Positions 39,023-51,288 of a stretch of DNA of 64,000 nucleotides are shown here, one piece after another; within the stretch, counting starts at the first letter, position 1, and every line of letters starts with the position of its first letter. Location: positions 186,001-250,000 of the forward strand of contig CAMPDV010000199.1 in NCBI GenBank assembly GCA_946699065.1, given 5' to 3'. The notes under the pieces were generated by a model. That model was given only the letters and a program-made list of their open reading frames with translations. It did not search any database and was not told where the DNA came from. The position numbers and the translations under genes were made by a program. Source of the stretch: Loxodes magnus. Taxonomy: Eukaryota > Ciliophora > Karyorelictea > Loxodida > Loxodidae.

Positions 39023-42000
39023 TCACATCTTCAACATTAATCGTTTTATTTCTAATGTTTTCCTTCCCAAATTTCTAGCAAGTTATACTTTTTCATTTAT
39101 GAATTTTCATCTTTAGACGTATTTAAGTCCCATCAGATTTTTTCCCTATATAATAAAAGATTACTAATCAACTTCAGGCTTTACTTTTCTTTTTTCACCT
39201 ACTTATTTGAATATATTTAAATTTTATAGAAAATTATGTTTTTTATCTTTAGATAAAAAAACAGGCTGCTTATTTATCTTATCCTCGTTTATTTTAAACA
39301 GCGAGTTGAAATTAGAAATGTGCTAATGAATAGAAGGTAGATTTATATTAGTGTTTTATTCAGATTGATTCTCTGAATATTGCCTCTAGCTAATTTTTTC
39401 TTTTCAATCGTTCTTCTTATTCAATTTATCTCTATCTAAAGCTTTCTTTTTTTGAGATTTTCTGATTAAATTCTACAAAAACTAAGCTACTTAATTCATG
39501 ACTCCATTGGATTAAGTTTGAATTTACTTTAAGTTAGGAAATCTAGAATCCCATTTCTTAGAAAGGCTTTTAAATACAGGATTAGTTTGCATTTGCTAAT
39601 CCAAAGAGCTTTTTTCTTATTTTTGATCTTTTTAAACTTTTAATAGCTACTCTTTGCTAAGGTTTTAACTTTTCTCAAAATTCATTTGCTTCTATAAAAA
39701 GACTGCTTTCCTTGATAGAGCTAAACAAGCGTCTCTGAAATGAATAGAGTCATTGTAGAGAGGTAATCTTAGAGGCCCTAAGGTTCTAAAAATGTCTGCA
39801 TTAGTTAAGACAACTTTTTTGTTCTTAGACTCTTTGAAAGCTCTTTATCTCCTATAGAATATCTTCTTCTTATGCTCTAAAGCTAATTTTTCTTTCTCTG
39901 AATCTAAATCAGTTCCATCTTCACGCATTCCAAGTGGCTTGCTCAATTCATTAAGTAAGAAAGCAAATTCATCAAGAGGAATAAATCCCTTTCCTTTAGG
40001 GTCGTATTCTGCTCATTTATCAAGGAACTATTCAAACTAAGTAGGATTAATTGAAGCTTCATTCTCGTTCATAGACTCAAAGAAGCCTCCTAATACTACA
40101 GCTACAAACAAATTCATGATCATCATAGTAATAATAATCATAAAGCTTATGAAAAAGGGATAAGCTAGTCATGATCCACAACCTTAAACTCCATTCTCTT
40201 TTCAATCATCATAATCCTAATCATTTTTACACTTCTTTGTTTCATATTCGTTAACCTATCAGTCATCTGTAGCAGCACAGTCATACATTATACCATTCCA
40301 GTTTTCACCTGTAGAGCTACGCATCAAAATAAGCATTGATGAGATAAAATTTTAAAAGTTGGCATGGTAATTTAAGTCATCTCTTAGCATTACTGTACCA
40401 AATAAATTCATACCAAGTGCAGCATATATATAGAAAAGCAAAAATACTAAAGCTCCAATGTTAGAAATAGAAGGTAAAATATAAATTAAGGTATCGATAA
40501 GTACTCTTACATTCTTACTTACATTTATCAATTTAACTATTCTTGTTATTCTAAAAGCTCTGAAAACTGTTACTATTCCTGAAATGTTTGATCCTAAATT
40601 TAGCCATGTAATTAGCATGCCAAAATCTGTCCCTATCACTATGAGAAAATCGAATAAATTTCATTTTGAATGGAAGTAAGAAAAGCCTCATGCTGAAATT
40701 TTGATGATGGCTTCAATATTAAAGACTATACTAAAAAAGAAGTTAAACCATTCTAATAAATCATTATAGAAAGGACTAGACTTATAGAATCTCATAGCCA
40801 TTATTATGGTATTAAAAAATATGCATGATACTATCAGCACATCAAATAGCTTATGGCTAACTAAATTGAAAGCTTTAATACGTCAAGAAGATTCAGGAGG
40901 TTTATAGATCTTATAAGGTCTGTATCTCTGCATAAACTTCTAAATTTCTACTCACTCTTTTTGATCTTTTGTAAGTCAAGTTATTCCTCCCAATTCATCT
41001 TTCATCCGCTAAAAATTATCAATTACAACACCTACAAATAGATTAAATAAGAAGAAATGACCAACTAGAATATAGAAGATGAAGTAGAAAACTCAGATTT
41101 GATTATGATTCTTTTTAGGTTACTTATCTATGCCTGTAGCATCTACTCCATTATACATTATATCAAGTCACCCTTCGGTCGTAGACATTTCAAATAATGC
41201 TAAACAAGAATCAAAAATATTATCGAAATTAGGATTCTGGTTTTGCCAAATTCCTCTTTCATGTTACAAACATTCAGCCTTATCTTATACATCTAAATTG
41301 CAATGGTAAAATGTTCCTTTGAAAAAGTTGATTCCTAAAATAGCAAATATTAGTATAGTCAATCCTGCTATTAAAGTAACATTTCCTAATTCAGGAATTG
41401 CTCTAAACAACGCGTTCACAACTAATTTCAGTCCTTCATTTCTTGATATCATTCTTAAAGGGCGTAAAGCTCTCAAGGCTCTAAGAGCTCTTAAAGACTT
41501 TAAAGCCTAAGAAGAATTTTTGCCAATAGCAAGGTTGGATAGGTTTGCTAAAACGACTATGAAATCAAGGACATTCCAACCAACTTTAAGATAAGGTGGC
41601 CTTGTTTAGTCATTTCTTAGACAAATTTATCTAACGGATAAAGATTTAGAAAGCTCTTTAAGTTTATCCAATTAAATGGACTTAGCCATTTATAATAATC
41701 CATCGTTATTTAGATCCTACTCTTCAAAAGTAATATGCTATGTGTTATTTTCCTATCACATTTCTTAGACTGGATCATTCAAATTATTATACAAATCCTA
41801 CTAAAAATCAGGATTCCAATAAAATCCCAAAGCAATTATTTTTATAATCATCTCGAGTGTAAACAGAGAAGTAAATATGGCATCAATATATCATAGTGCC
41901 TTCTTTAAATCACTATAAGGATCTTCTAGAGGATCGTCTATAACCAACATCAGAGAACTCAATAAAATAAGAATTAAGATTGCAGTATCAAAATGTCTAT

Positions 42001-44854
42001 TAGAAAGAATCGCTAAGCATAGTTTTCTTATCCATGAATTTCTATGAATCAAAAAAAGACTGGAATGGCGCATATATTTTCAGCATTTTTCTCTAGCGTT
42101 TTTAGGTTCTTTATTATTTAAATCTTATAAGATATCCAAAGGCATTCTCTTTTAGAAGTCTGCCTCTTTATTAGTCAAATTCAAATTCTTAGAAATTTTT
42201 TCAATGAATAACTACAAAGTCGTTTATTTATTAATTTACTTCTACTAACCCTTTAAAATGGATTTAAGTTTCCCATTCTTTCCAAATTATGAATTGGATA
42301 GCTCATGTTTGTACTTTTGAGAATAAGATTCTTAAGATTCAAGTTTATTGAAGTCAATTTTATTATCTTGATAATCTCCTTTATCTTCTTACTCTTCAGT
42401 TATTAAAGTTGCCACTCCTTCATGTTGACTATTTTAATTTTAATTAGGTACAACTAAATCATCTCCAGATTGAGGGTTTTACATATGAATAGAAATTTGA
42501 TTGTTATCTCCATTTTACTTTGATTGTTAATTTTCTAAGTTAGAATCTCCTTTATCTTAGTAATTCTGTTCTTCTGTTTTGGAGACTTTTGAATCCAACC
42601 TTTGCATTTCACTAGATGCTTTAGTCAGGATAAATCTCTCTGATAAGGTTTAGTTTTTAAAGAAATTACAATCTTCGTCATTATTCTCTTGTGATCTTTC
42701 TTTCATTAGAGCTAGTTAGTCATTATATAATTATTCAGTGCTTTACTCCTCGAACTTCCCTAGCAGTATTGCAAGAAAAAGATTGAGCATTATGAAATCT
42801 CCCAGTACTATCACTATTACGAAGAATAGCGCTGCAAGCTGACTAGTTGCTCTCATGCAATCATACATAACTCAATTTCAATTATCTCCAGCTAAGAGTT
42901 AGAATATCGTTACGAAAGCTCATAATAGATTATCAAAATTAGCTCTAGGAACTTCCCCATCTGGATCGTAATTCCCATTTTTATCAAATCTAAGTTTCCC
43001 AGCAAAAAGTTGCATACCAAGTAAAGAGAAGATATAGATAAAAAGGGCGAGTAAGATAGAAAAGTTTCCAACGCTAACAATAGCAGAAGCAATGGCTTGT
43101 AGAAGCCTTCTAAGCGAAGTTCAAGATTTAGCCAGCTTGAAAATTCTAAAAAGTCTAAAAGCTCTCAAAGAACTCACAGCACTAGAGCCTCCCATTATTA
43201 ATTCAAAAATAGAGAGACAAGCTATAGTGAAGTCAAAAATATTCATCTTTTATCGGAAGTAATTTTTAGCACCAAGTCCTATTATTTTAAGAGCGGCTTC
43301 TGCTATGAATATAATAGTGAAAAGTAGATTTAAGGCATCGAAAGCAATCGTTAAGTTGGAATCAATTTCAGGATAGGCATCAAAAGCTAAAACAAGAGTG
43401 TTAATCATAATAACGACCATTATGAAGTTAACAAATATCTTTTAGTTCACTATCTAATAAATACATCTAGCTAAGCGAAAGCGCTAATAGTATCTTGTCT
43501 AAGGACAAGCAAACTTCTCTATCTAGAATGATTCTTTCAATTTATTTATTTATGAGGATAAATTTTTTTAACTAGATAACTGCTTCTTTTTCTTCAGCAA
43601 GTTCATGCTTGACTTTTGCTGTTTCAAAAATTCATGCTATATATTTGAATTTGAGTTATTTTTTTCTTTTAACCTGTCAAAGTTGTCTCACATAACTGCT
43701 ACAGTGAGATTAAGAACAAAATAGGAGCAAACTAAGATAACAGAAATGAAATAAATGGCGCTTATATAATAATTATGAGCATCTTATATTAGATACATTA
43801 TATCGCTTCATCCCTCTAGAGTACTACATTAAAATATTGTCAAATAGGCATATAAAATATTGTCGAAGTTAGTTATTCCCCAATTAGTCGACTCTATTTC
43901 ATGGTCTCTACTCTTTTTACCTTTTATATATGTATTGTCAGGTAGTTCATAATTACTTCCACATTTATAATCGTCGCATTCATGATATCCTCCACAAACT
44001 CTAGTATCATTAGGGTTTATGGGCCAATCGCCATTTTGAGGTTCTGGAATGATTCTACATCGATATCTTAGCAATCCCATTCAAATGTTAATTCCTAGAA
44101 TAGCGAAAATAGTGAAGAAAAAGCTCACTAGTAATAGTACTTTTGTAAGTTAAGCAACTGAAGTCAATAAAGTGTTTACAATCTATCTCATTCCTGCAAA
44201 GGCACTGAGGGACCTTAGGGGTCTAAAAAGTCTAAAAGTTCTCAAGGCACTTATATTGCTAAAGCCAGGTACTGAGCTTAATAAGCTTGTTATAACTACG
44301 GTAAAGTCAAGTCAGTTTCAAGCATCGCGCAAATAAGAATGAGGTTCGAAGACAAAACCCATAGCAATAATTTTGAAAGCAGCTTCAATAGTAAAGCAAG
44401 TAGTAAAAAGTGGCTCAAGTGAATTTACAAACTTGTTCCTACTAGTCTTATTTTCAGTATCTTTATAATCCTAAATCCCCAAAAAAATGGAATTCAGGAC
44501 AATAAGTAAAATAATAACTCTTTCGAATCATTTATAAGTAACAATTCATACTAGCTTCTATCTCAGTCAGTTTTTATCAGAGAATATAAATAAAGACTTC
44601 TAGGCAAATTACTTAAAATCTCCATGAACATAAAATTTTCCTCTTTCATAGCGAGATTTTTTTTAAGTTCCTTTACTAGTTTGATTTGACTCATTTTCTG
44701 ACAAACTATCAATAGGTTGAATTTTAAGTTTATCAAGATTAATACTAATAGGCTAGTTGAATTTCATATTTTGGCTTTTATTATCCTCTTTCATCTTTAT
44801 TATAATATTTGAATTGAATGTTGTAGCACTTTAAAATAAATTGCTTAAAGGCAT
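39023..44854 (-). CDS. Four-domain voltage-gated Ca2+ channel alpha subunit
   Basis: 1943 aa in one frame, ATG at 44854 to TGA at 39023-39025 (an earlier TGA at 39107 is an alternative stop). Four homologous 6-TM domains are each visible with Arg/Lys-periodic S4 helices (for example [25 protein letters not shown]). Pore loops read STLEGWSDIMY (Glu347), LLAGDNWNWVMY (Asp657), STTEGWLDIMY (Glu1227) and [12 protein letters not shown] (Glu1517), an E/D/E/E selectivity ring typical of Ca2+ permeation, with Asp in domain II. Pore Trp codons in domains I-III are TGA. After domain IV comes the CaV-type EF-hand region ([13 protein letters not shown]) and a long basic Gln-rich tail. Between S2 and S3 of domain III a long insertion carries an EF-loop-like DLNNDGLLQ. 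In ciliates such channels drive ciliary Ca2+ entry; that role is inferred. Confidence 0.94.
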
Positions 44855-45465
44855 AATTTTAGTTAAAAAAAATTACTTTTAGCAATAACTTCAGTGATAT
44901 TATTGAGTATTTACTTCAATAAGTCATATAAGTCTTAATAAGAAAAACTACCTCATGAAGTCTAATTAGAATATAAGAATTTTTATCCTTTTTTGCGCTA
45001 ATTTTCTTATCTCTTTAATATTTCTTCTTATCTTTAAATCATATTAGACCAAATTCTATCTTTTTAAATAAAAGTTAATCACTAAGTATATTGTAAGTAG
45101 TTTTCTTATATTATTTAGAATTTAATTAAGAGTTTTTATAATGTATAGAGTAACATGTTAGTCCTTTATTTTTGCTTTAACATATTGATAATAAAATTTT
45201 TATTTAATGAGATAGTGAGAGGAAGAGAGACTTAGTTATATAGAGTAGATATTATTTATTTTACTATATAATAGTATAATATTGCATATTTATTGCTCTT
45301 TAGACTATTTTAGATATGAAAAATTGGATTTCAAGTTACTTTTCACTTCAGCATTATAAGATTTTTCTATTCCCTTAATGAAGAAAATTTGTAAAATGAT
45401 TTAAAGAAGATATTATTTTCTAATAAGGTAAAAGTAAATTATATAATAAAAGATAGAAATATATA
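44855..45465. other. Spacer upstream of the Ca2+ channel gene
   Basis: About 0.6 kb between two leftward genes. A+T-rich; expected to hold the channel promoter. No gene seen. Confidence 0.5.
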
Positions 45466-46542
45466 TCAGCTTCTATTTTTATTGCTTGCAACTTTCAGGA
45501 ATTTAATTAAGCTATCGTTAGTTCTCTCTTTGCTTTTCTTTTTATAGAAAACAGAATTTATTCCTACAGGACTTGCTAACGACTTTGGCCTGTAAGGATT
45601 ACTTTTACAGAAGTCTTTCTGATTTAATAGCCTCTCATAAATCTTGTTTTATCCTTAATTGAGGTTTTGATACTAATGTATACTGTTTCTTACATCAGTT
45701 TCCTTCATTTCTTACTTATAATTAAGTTTGACTTTTTCATGGAATAATTTAACTAAGTCATAGTCATAGGGCTTTTTATAAGTATATTTTCCAGTGGCTT
45801 TATCTTTTGCTAAGCATGGATAATTCTTTTAAACATTGGTATATTTTTATTTGCTTTAGCTTAATTTTGTCCTATACTCTATTTTATTTACCCCTATTTT
45901 CTTTACTTTCTTTATTAGTGATAAATTTATTCCTCCTGGATTGTCCTCTTAAAATACGATTTTTTTTCTTAAGGGGGTATATTTATTATGTACTTCGCTA
46001 TGTTTTCAACTTAAGGGAATTTTATGCTTAGCAAACTTAATAGGATTAATAGGATCTTATAGCAATCAAAACTAATAAGTCAGAAGAACTTACACTTTTG
46101 TTTTTTAGTGATAAAGGCTTTGGAATTTTAAGTGTTTACTATACATTAGCCAAACTTTAGGTTTTTACTCTTGGATAGATCCTCTCTGTTGAAGCTCTTT
46201 GATTTGATGAGTTATTTATACTTTTTAATTCTTGCTAATGAGATGTAAAAGGTGATAGCTGTAACTAAGTATAAATTGGAGAAATAAATTTAGAATTGCT
46301 CTAAGAATTTCGTTAAGTTAAGGATCTTCTTTCAGAAGGAATGCTAGAAAATTCATTAAGTCTGAATAAGTGAATTACTCTTAAATGTCTTTAATACTTA
46401 AAATTGGACAAAAAGGAGAGGATTACTAAATCTAGAAAGGAGAAGGCAACTAATTGTCTTCCACTTATTTATGATAGAAGATATCTTTAATTTCTTCCAA
46501 ATCGCTACTAATATTTAGATCTTACTAGTTTTGATTATTCAT
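45466..46542 (-). CDS. Basic Gln/Ser-rich protein, about 344 aa, unknown
   Basis: ATG at 46542 opens MNNQNQQDLNISSDLEEIKD. A 17-nt intron (46362-46378) leads to a Ser/Arg/Gln-rich middle (NEFSSIPSERRSLTQRNSQS). A second, less certain intron of about 25 nt (45810-45834) leads to the C-terminal frame (KKPYDYDLVKLFHEKVKLNY, then NPYRPKSLASPVGINSVFYK), ending in TGA at 45466-45468. With both introns removed the total is 345 codons, a consistent phase. The C-terminal segment looks conserved, but I do not recognise it. It is highly basic overall. Confidence 0.68.
46362..46378 (-). other. 17-nt intron
   Basis: On the minus strand gtaattcacttattcag. It joins LSIKDIQE to LNEFSSIPSERR. Confidence 0.85.
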
Positions 46543-47536
46543 CTTATTAAGACCGAACTATTAATATTAATATAGTCCTTAGACTTTTAATTTAAACTAC
46601 ATATATAATATTTATCTAGAAACTTCCTTTATCTGCAGTAATTTTACTATCTGTGTTTATTTATTCTATCAGACTATATATAGAAAGTGCTTCCTATCTT
46701 TAACTTGCTGGGAGTTTTTAAGAATAGTGAATTTAAAAATTAACAAAGCTCAGTTAAAATATAAAGGTGTTTGAAGTTAGACTTGCTTTATTGGTTAGAA
46801 AAAGTGATTTATTTTTGTAATTATTAAGTTAATTAAAGTACATACTAAATTATTTGATTACATCATTAGATTTAAAATTCTAACTATTTATAAGAGTATT
46901 GATACTAAGACAAATTTGTGTAGTTCTAATTAAGTTGTTATCAAATTGAATCTAGATTCATTTACCACTTCCAAAAGCTTTTTACATTGCCTATTTATTT
47001 CGTTTTTTTATTGTCTTCATCTTTGATTTCTATAGACCCTTTGAACTTGAACAAAAGTATGTTTATTTATATATTAATGCATTTTATAAAGTTAAGTAGA
47101 TCTTAATAAGCAATAAATGATTGTGACATTATTGTAACCTTTCATATTAAGCCCTATTAGAAAAGTATCGAATCTCTATTTTATTGTAGTTTAAGCTTGA
47201 AAAGATTTATTTAAATGTAATAATTTAAAATTAAATTAAGCTAAAAATGTCATAGCATTTCTATGCTTTAGAACTAAATAAAGCTCTATATTATATTAGA
47301 TATATATTCTATTTCCTTTTACTTTAATTCATTTAGCAGTGAAACTCCCTTTTTTTATTTTATTAGACTAGCAAGGTTCTTAGACTTAATATCTTCCATT
47401 TATTTCTCTTCTTAAAACTTATTTAGAAAGCTTAGTATTTATTGCCTTTTTAGGAGTTTTAGGAAAGGAAATCAAAGAACTGATTTAAATAATGAGCACA
47501 CAGGTTTTTAAAGACTTATATATATTAAATTAAATT
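46543..47536. other. A+T-rich spacer
   Basis: About 1 kb between two leftward genes. Open frames have spacer-like composition; no gene called. Confidence 0.5.
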
Positions 47537-48209
47537 TCAAAGGGAATGTTTCCTACCTTTTTGTTTGCCTTGTTTAGTGGCCTTTTTTCTTTTGTCCTTT
47601 TTGTATAGTTTTGAGAAGAAATTATCAAGAGATTCAGGTAGATTTCAGTTTTGCTAAATTGAAACTTCATTGAAAGCAGCTCCATTAGCATTAGCGAAAT
47701 CTTTAACTAATTAGAATGGAACTTATCTTTTTTCTTCGTTCTCATTTGCAATGTCTAATTTATTTCCAAGTATCAGAATATGCTTTACTTTTCTTAGATT
47801 GGCTATTTGCATTCTGTGCATCCATTCATTTAAAGACAAGTAAGTTTCTGATTCGGTAATGTCATAAACTAGGATGAAACCATGAGCTTCTTAAACATGC
47901 TTTTTCTTTCTAATTTCTTCGAATCCTAAGTTATTAAAATCTACTAATTCAAGTTCTATGTTGTAAGAATAACTTCAAATTTCAAATACACCATACCTAG
48001 TATCTGCAGTTTGCTAATCATTTTTATTAAAATTTCAAGAAACTTTTGTCATTTTTTTAATTGCCTCTCATAAAGCAGACTTCCCCACTGTTTCATCACC
48101 AAGAATAACTACTAAATATGAATTTATTACTTTTCTTTTAGACCTTCTCTTCAGGCTTTGTTTGATTATTATTTTTTTCTTCCTTTTCTGGGCAAACTAC
48201 TGATCCCAT
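47537..48209 (-). CDS. Divergent Ras/Rab-type small GTPase with acylation-type N-terminus
   Basis: 217 aa. ATG at 48209, one 19-nt intron (48112-48130), TGA at 47537-47539, 218 codons. The start MGSVVC combines a Gly2 myristoylation-type site with a nearby Cys that could be palmitoylated. The GTPase core is KIVILGDETVGKSAL (P-loop residues 31-38), then FILVYDITE and NKLD (141-144). The switch-II/G3 region reads VDFNNLGFEE instead of the usual DxxGQ/E, so GTP hydrolysis may be altered. A basic tail (about residues 197-217) ends without a prenylation Cys, so membrane binding would be N-terminal. It fits no named Rab, Arf or Rag subgroup by eye. A molecular switch on a membrane is the inferred role. 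Confidence 0.85.
48112..48130 (-). other. 19-nt intron
   Basis: On the minus strand gtaataaattcatatttag. Splicing creates KKIVILGDETVGKS, the canonical beta1/P-loop; unspliced, the P-loop is out of frame with the ATG. Confidence 0.88.
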
Positions 48210-48237
48210 TTTTTAAATAAAATTCTAATTTTAAGAG

Positions 48238-48324
48238 TCAAAATATACATTCATTTATATCCTTTATTTCATCCTCTTCACTATCACCACCTTTACTTCT
48301 GCCAAATCTTAACTTATAAGTCAT
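48238..48324 (-). other. Short acidic open frame, possible micro-gene
   Basis: ATG at 48324 to TGA at 48238-48240 encodes MTYKLRFGRSKGG followed by an acidic end (DSEEDEIKD). Composition is coding-like and local G+C is raised. It is not in phase with the GTPase start 29 nt further on. It could be a tiny gene, an upstream ORF, or the end of an unrecognised exon. Confidence 0.3.
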
Positions 48325-49518
48325 TTATGTCAATCGCAAACTCTTTTATTAACTATTTTGCTCACTTATAGCTTTTCATTAGAGACTTGATATTAGGTTT
48401 GAATTAAAGAATAAGAAAGTTAAAATTAGCCTAATAGTTACTTAAGAAGATAAGTCTAGCAATTAAAGCTTTTAGATTATATTAGAATAATTATCATTTA
48501 GATTTTATTTAAATCCTTTCCCTCCATATTAAAGGTTAAATTATAAAGCTAGAGTCAAAAAAAGCATCCAAGCTATTGCTAGAATAATAAATTTCCATAG
48601 CTTTATTAAAATTAGAAATCTAACTATAGGAGCTTCTTATTCTAATTGCTACTTTATCTTAACTAACTTATGATGGAATTATTTAGACTTAAGTCTTAAA
48701 TGATATCTTCGTTTATAGAATAACTAACTTCGTGTTAATTCAGTATAGCTAGGGTTATTAGAAAGATATATTAATATAAAAGCATTTGCTGGTTATAATG
48801 CATATGTCTATAAATATCTTAGAGGTATTGCGAAATAATAGCAACTAATATATGATAACTAAGCAATATCCTCTTAGCATATTTAAAGGAATTATCTGAA
48901 TTAAAGTTATTTTAGTTTAGTCTGAGAATTTTATACAGCTATTTCTATAAGTTTAAAGGTTATTAGCTAAGTTGAAAGGAGCTTACAAATGGTGATATAG
49001 TAATTTACAAAAACGCTATAAGGAAATAAAATAGTTAGCATTTGTAATAAGCTATCTAGGTTAAATTTAAATAATGACTAGAAATTTTTAACTAAGAGTT
49101 CCTTTAGTGAATATTAGTTTATAAAACTAATAAAAATATAAATTTAGTTAATAGTTCTGTAATATAAAGGAAGTTAGATAATAAAACTGTTTATATATTA
49201 AAATGTAAAATATTGAAGTAATATATGTTTCAGCTTTCCTAACTTAGTTGCAAACTTTATATTCCTTATTTATAGAATTAGCTATTTGCTAGTTGTAATT
49301 TAACTGAAGTGATATTTTATTTTATATAATAGTTAGCTCATTTTTTGATGGTTTGAAATATGCTTGAAGTGTAAAGTAAATAGGATTAATAAGTTTAGTA
49401 ATGATTATTAATTAAGATTATTTTTCTGGTAGATTGTTAGAAGAGTTTGCAAAGGAAAAGATAAGGAATAATTAAAAGTATTTAAAGGGTTAAAGTTAAT
49501 TATTAAAATAACCTATCA
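48325..49518. other. A+T-rich spacer
   Basis: About 1.2 kb between two leftward genes, with no supported gene. Confidence 0.45.
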
Positions 49519-50322
49519 TCACTCTTAAATATCCAATTGGTTTTTCTCAGCAGCTTGTATTAAGCACTCACTGGCGCTTTTTTACATTATTTCAAAATAT
49601 TGCTAATATTTCTCTGGATAGTTACGCTTATAGAAGGATTAAGCAGCGTTTATTTGCTCTTCGCTTAATCCGAATAGATCCTAAATTTCTTCAGAAATAT
49701 AGCAGCTTATAAAACTAATACTGGCTGTTGTGAAATTTTACTCTTGCTTGCAAAGTTCGTCCATTCTTTTTACCTGATAATCAAGCAAAGCTTCTATATC
49801 TTTTGTTTTCAAAGATTCAGGAAGTTTCTGCTCTCCAAGAACTATAGCTTCTGATAATTCTTCCAGACATTACTTTATCTCAGGTGAATCTTTAAACAGC
49901 TAAAGTCAAATTTTAAATTAGATAAGTTAGAAGTCAAAATGAGCTAAAGACTCTTTAATAGCTTTATCAATAGAACTTTACTGTACCGAAGTGAATTCTT
50001 AAATAACTCTTCGATACATTGCATCATCCTTCCTAAAGTACTTTTTTCTCTGAATCCTCCATTCTTATTTAAGAGTTATTAATTTCTACTATACTTTCTC
50101 TTTAGCAAGCTTCAATACATCAATTAAGTATTATTTATGCTTTGGAATGGGAGGAGGTTCTTATTATTACGTCTATTCCTTTTCTTCTTCCTACTCATTT
50201 TCAACAGGTACCTTTTTAGATTTCTTTTTTATAGGTCTCGAAAGCCAATAAATAGAAATCGCTAAGAAAGCTGCAATCATAATCCCAGCTGCTAATTTGA
50301 ATTAATTTTTCTCCAGCTTCAT
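49519..50322 (-). CDS. N-terminally anchored membrane protein, 267 aa, unknown
   Basis: One frame from ATG at 50322 to TGA at 49519-49521. A single hydrophobic helix at about residues 9-27 (LAAGIMIAAFLAISIYWL) is followed at once by a basic cluster (SRPIKKKSKK). This suggests a signal anchor with a cytosolic C-terminal part. An acidic Gln/Pro linker (EQEEEKEQ, QQEPPPIPK) leads to a helical domain of about 200 residues with regular amphipathic segments and no charged low-complexity tail. The layout resembles organelle outer-membrane adaptor proteins, but no family was recognised. Confidence 0.8.
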
Positions 50323-50646
50323 TTTAAATTAATTTTAGATAAACAGATTAAGAAACATTTCAAGTCTAAACTCTCTTTAGTCTAAAACTCTTTAATGTTT
50401 ATTTCTAAAGGCATTTAAACTGACAGTTTAAAAGCTTGGTACTATATTTATTATACTAAGCCTTCAAATCTCTTTATCTTCGTTCAATTAATCTTATTCT
50501 TGGGTAACTTTATAAAAAAGTTTAATCAAAATGATATTTATAATGCTTGACTGAGATTTTTATATTATAGACCTTGATTTTGTATAAGAAACTATTAATA
50601 AAAGTTAAGGGGTAAAAACATTTAAAATATAAGCAACACGAAGTTG
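50323..50646. other. Spacer between two leftward genes
   Basis: 324 nt, A+T-rich, nothing recognised. Confidence 0.45.
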
Positions 50647-51288
50647 TCAATAAGTATCAGTACTATTTCTACTACTGAAAGGATCTAGACTTATGTTGTT
50701 TATGTATCTTTTTTCGTTGCTTCCTTTAACGGTTGCTGGTGTATTTCTCCTCTAAATATCTGGAAGGATTATTATTTTCTGTTCCTTAACTTAGAATTTT
50801 TTAGCGAGTGTTTCGTTATAGAACTAGTGAGAGAACTGAGAGTTATATTATTTAAGTATATCAATTTTTTGCTGCATTTGCTTATTCCATGCATCCTTTT
50901 CATTTTATTATACTCAAACTTCGTAATCGGGAACTTTAACGTTTTATCCATTTATGCATAGAAAGTTATCCTTAACATTATAAGGAATTTGCCTTCTAAG
51001 TCATTTCTTTTTCCTTTGTAATTACTTTATTCTATTAATATTTAAAAACTTCACAGGAGCCTTATTCTAAACTGTTTCCGTTTCCTTCACTCACTCTTCA
51101 AAATTTTTAGGTTCTTTCTATTTACCTTTCTGGTAATTTCTAACTTTTATCTAATCTTTTTACACGGAATTTACCTTAGATACTTACTTCCACTTATTGA
51201 TCAATTTAATTTTCGGAAGATCGGTATTTTAAAGTGTAATCAGGTTCTTTTTATCATCAGTTAATTACCTCTAAAATCCTGGCTTCAT
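50647..51288 (-). CDS. Basic Lys/Gln-rich protein, 213 aa, unknown
   Basis: One frame from ATG at 51288 (ataATGaagccagga) to TGA at 50647-50649. The N-terminal half is strongly basic (RIKQLQRKKKWLRRQIPY at about residues 91-108). The C-terminal half has a short coiled stretch (QQKIDILKQYNSQF) and ends in a Ser/Thr/Asn-rich tail. Trp is mostly encoded by TGA. The frame stays open upstream to an ATG at 51483, which would add 65 residues of less certain character. No family was recognised. Confidence 0.7.
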
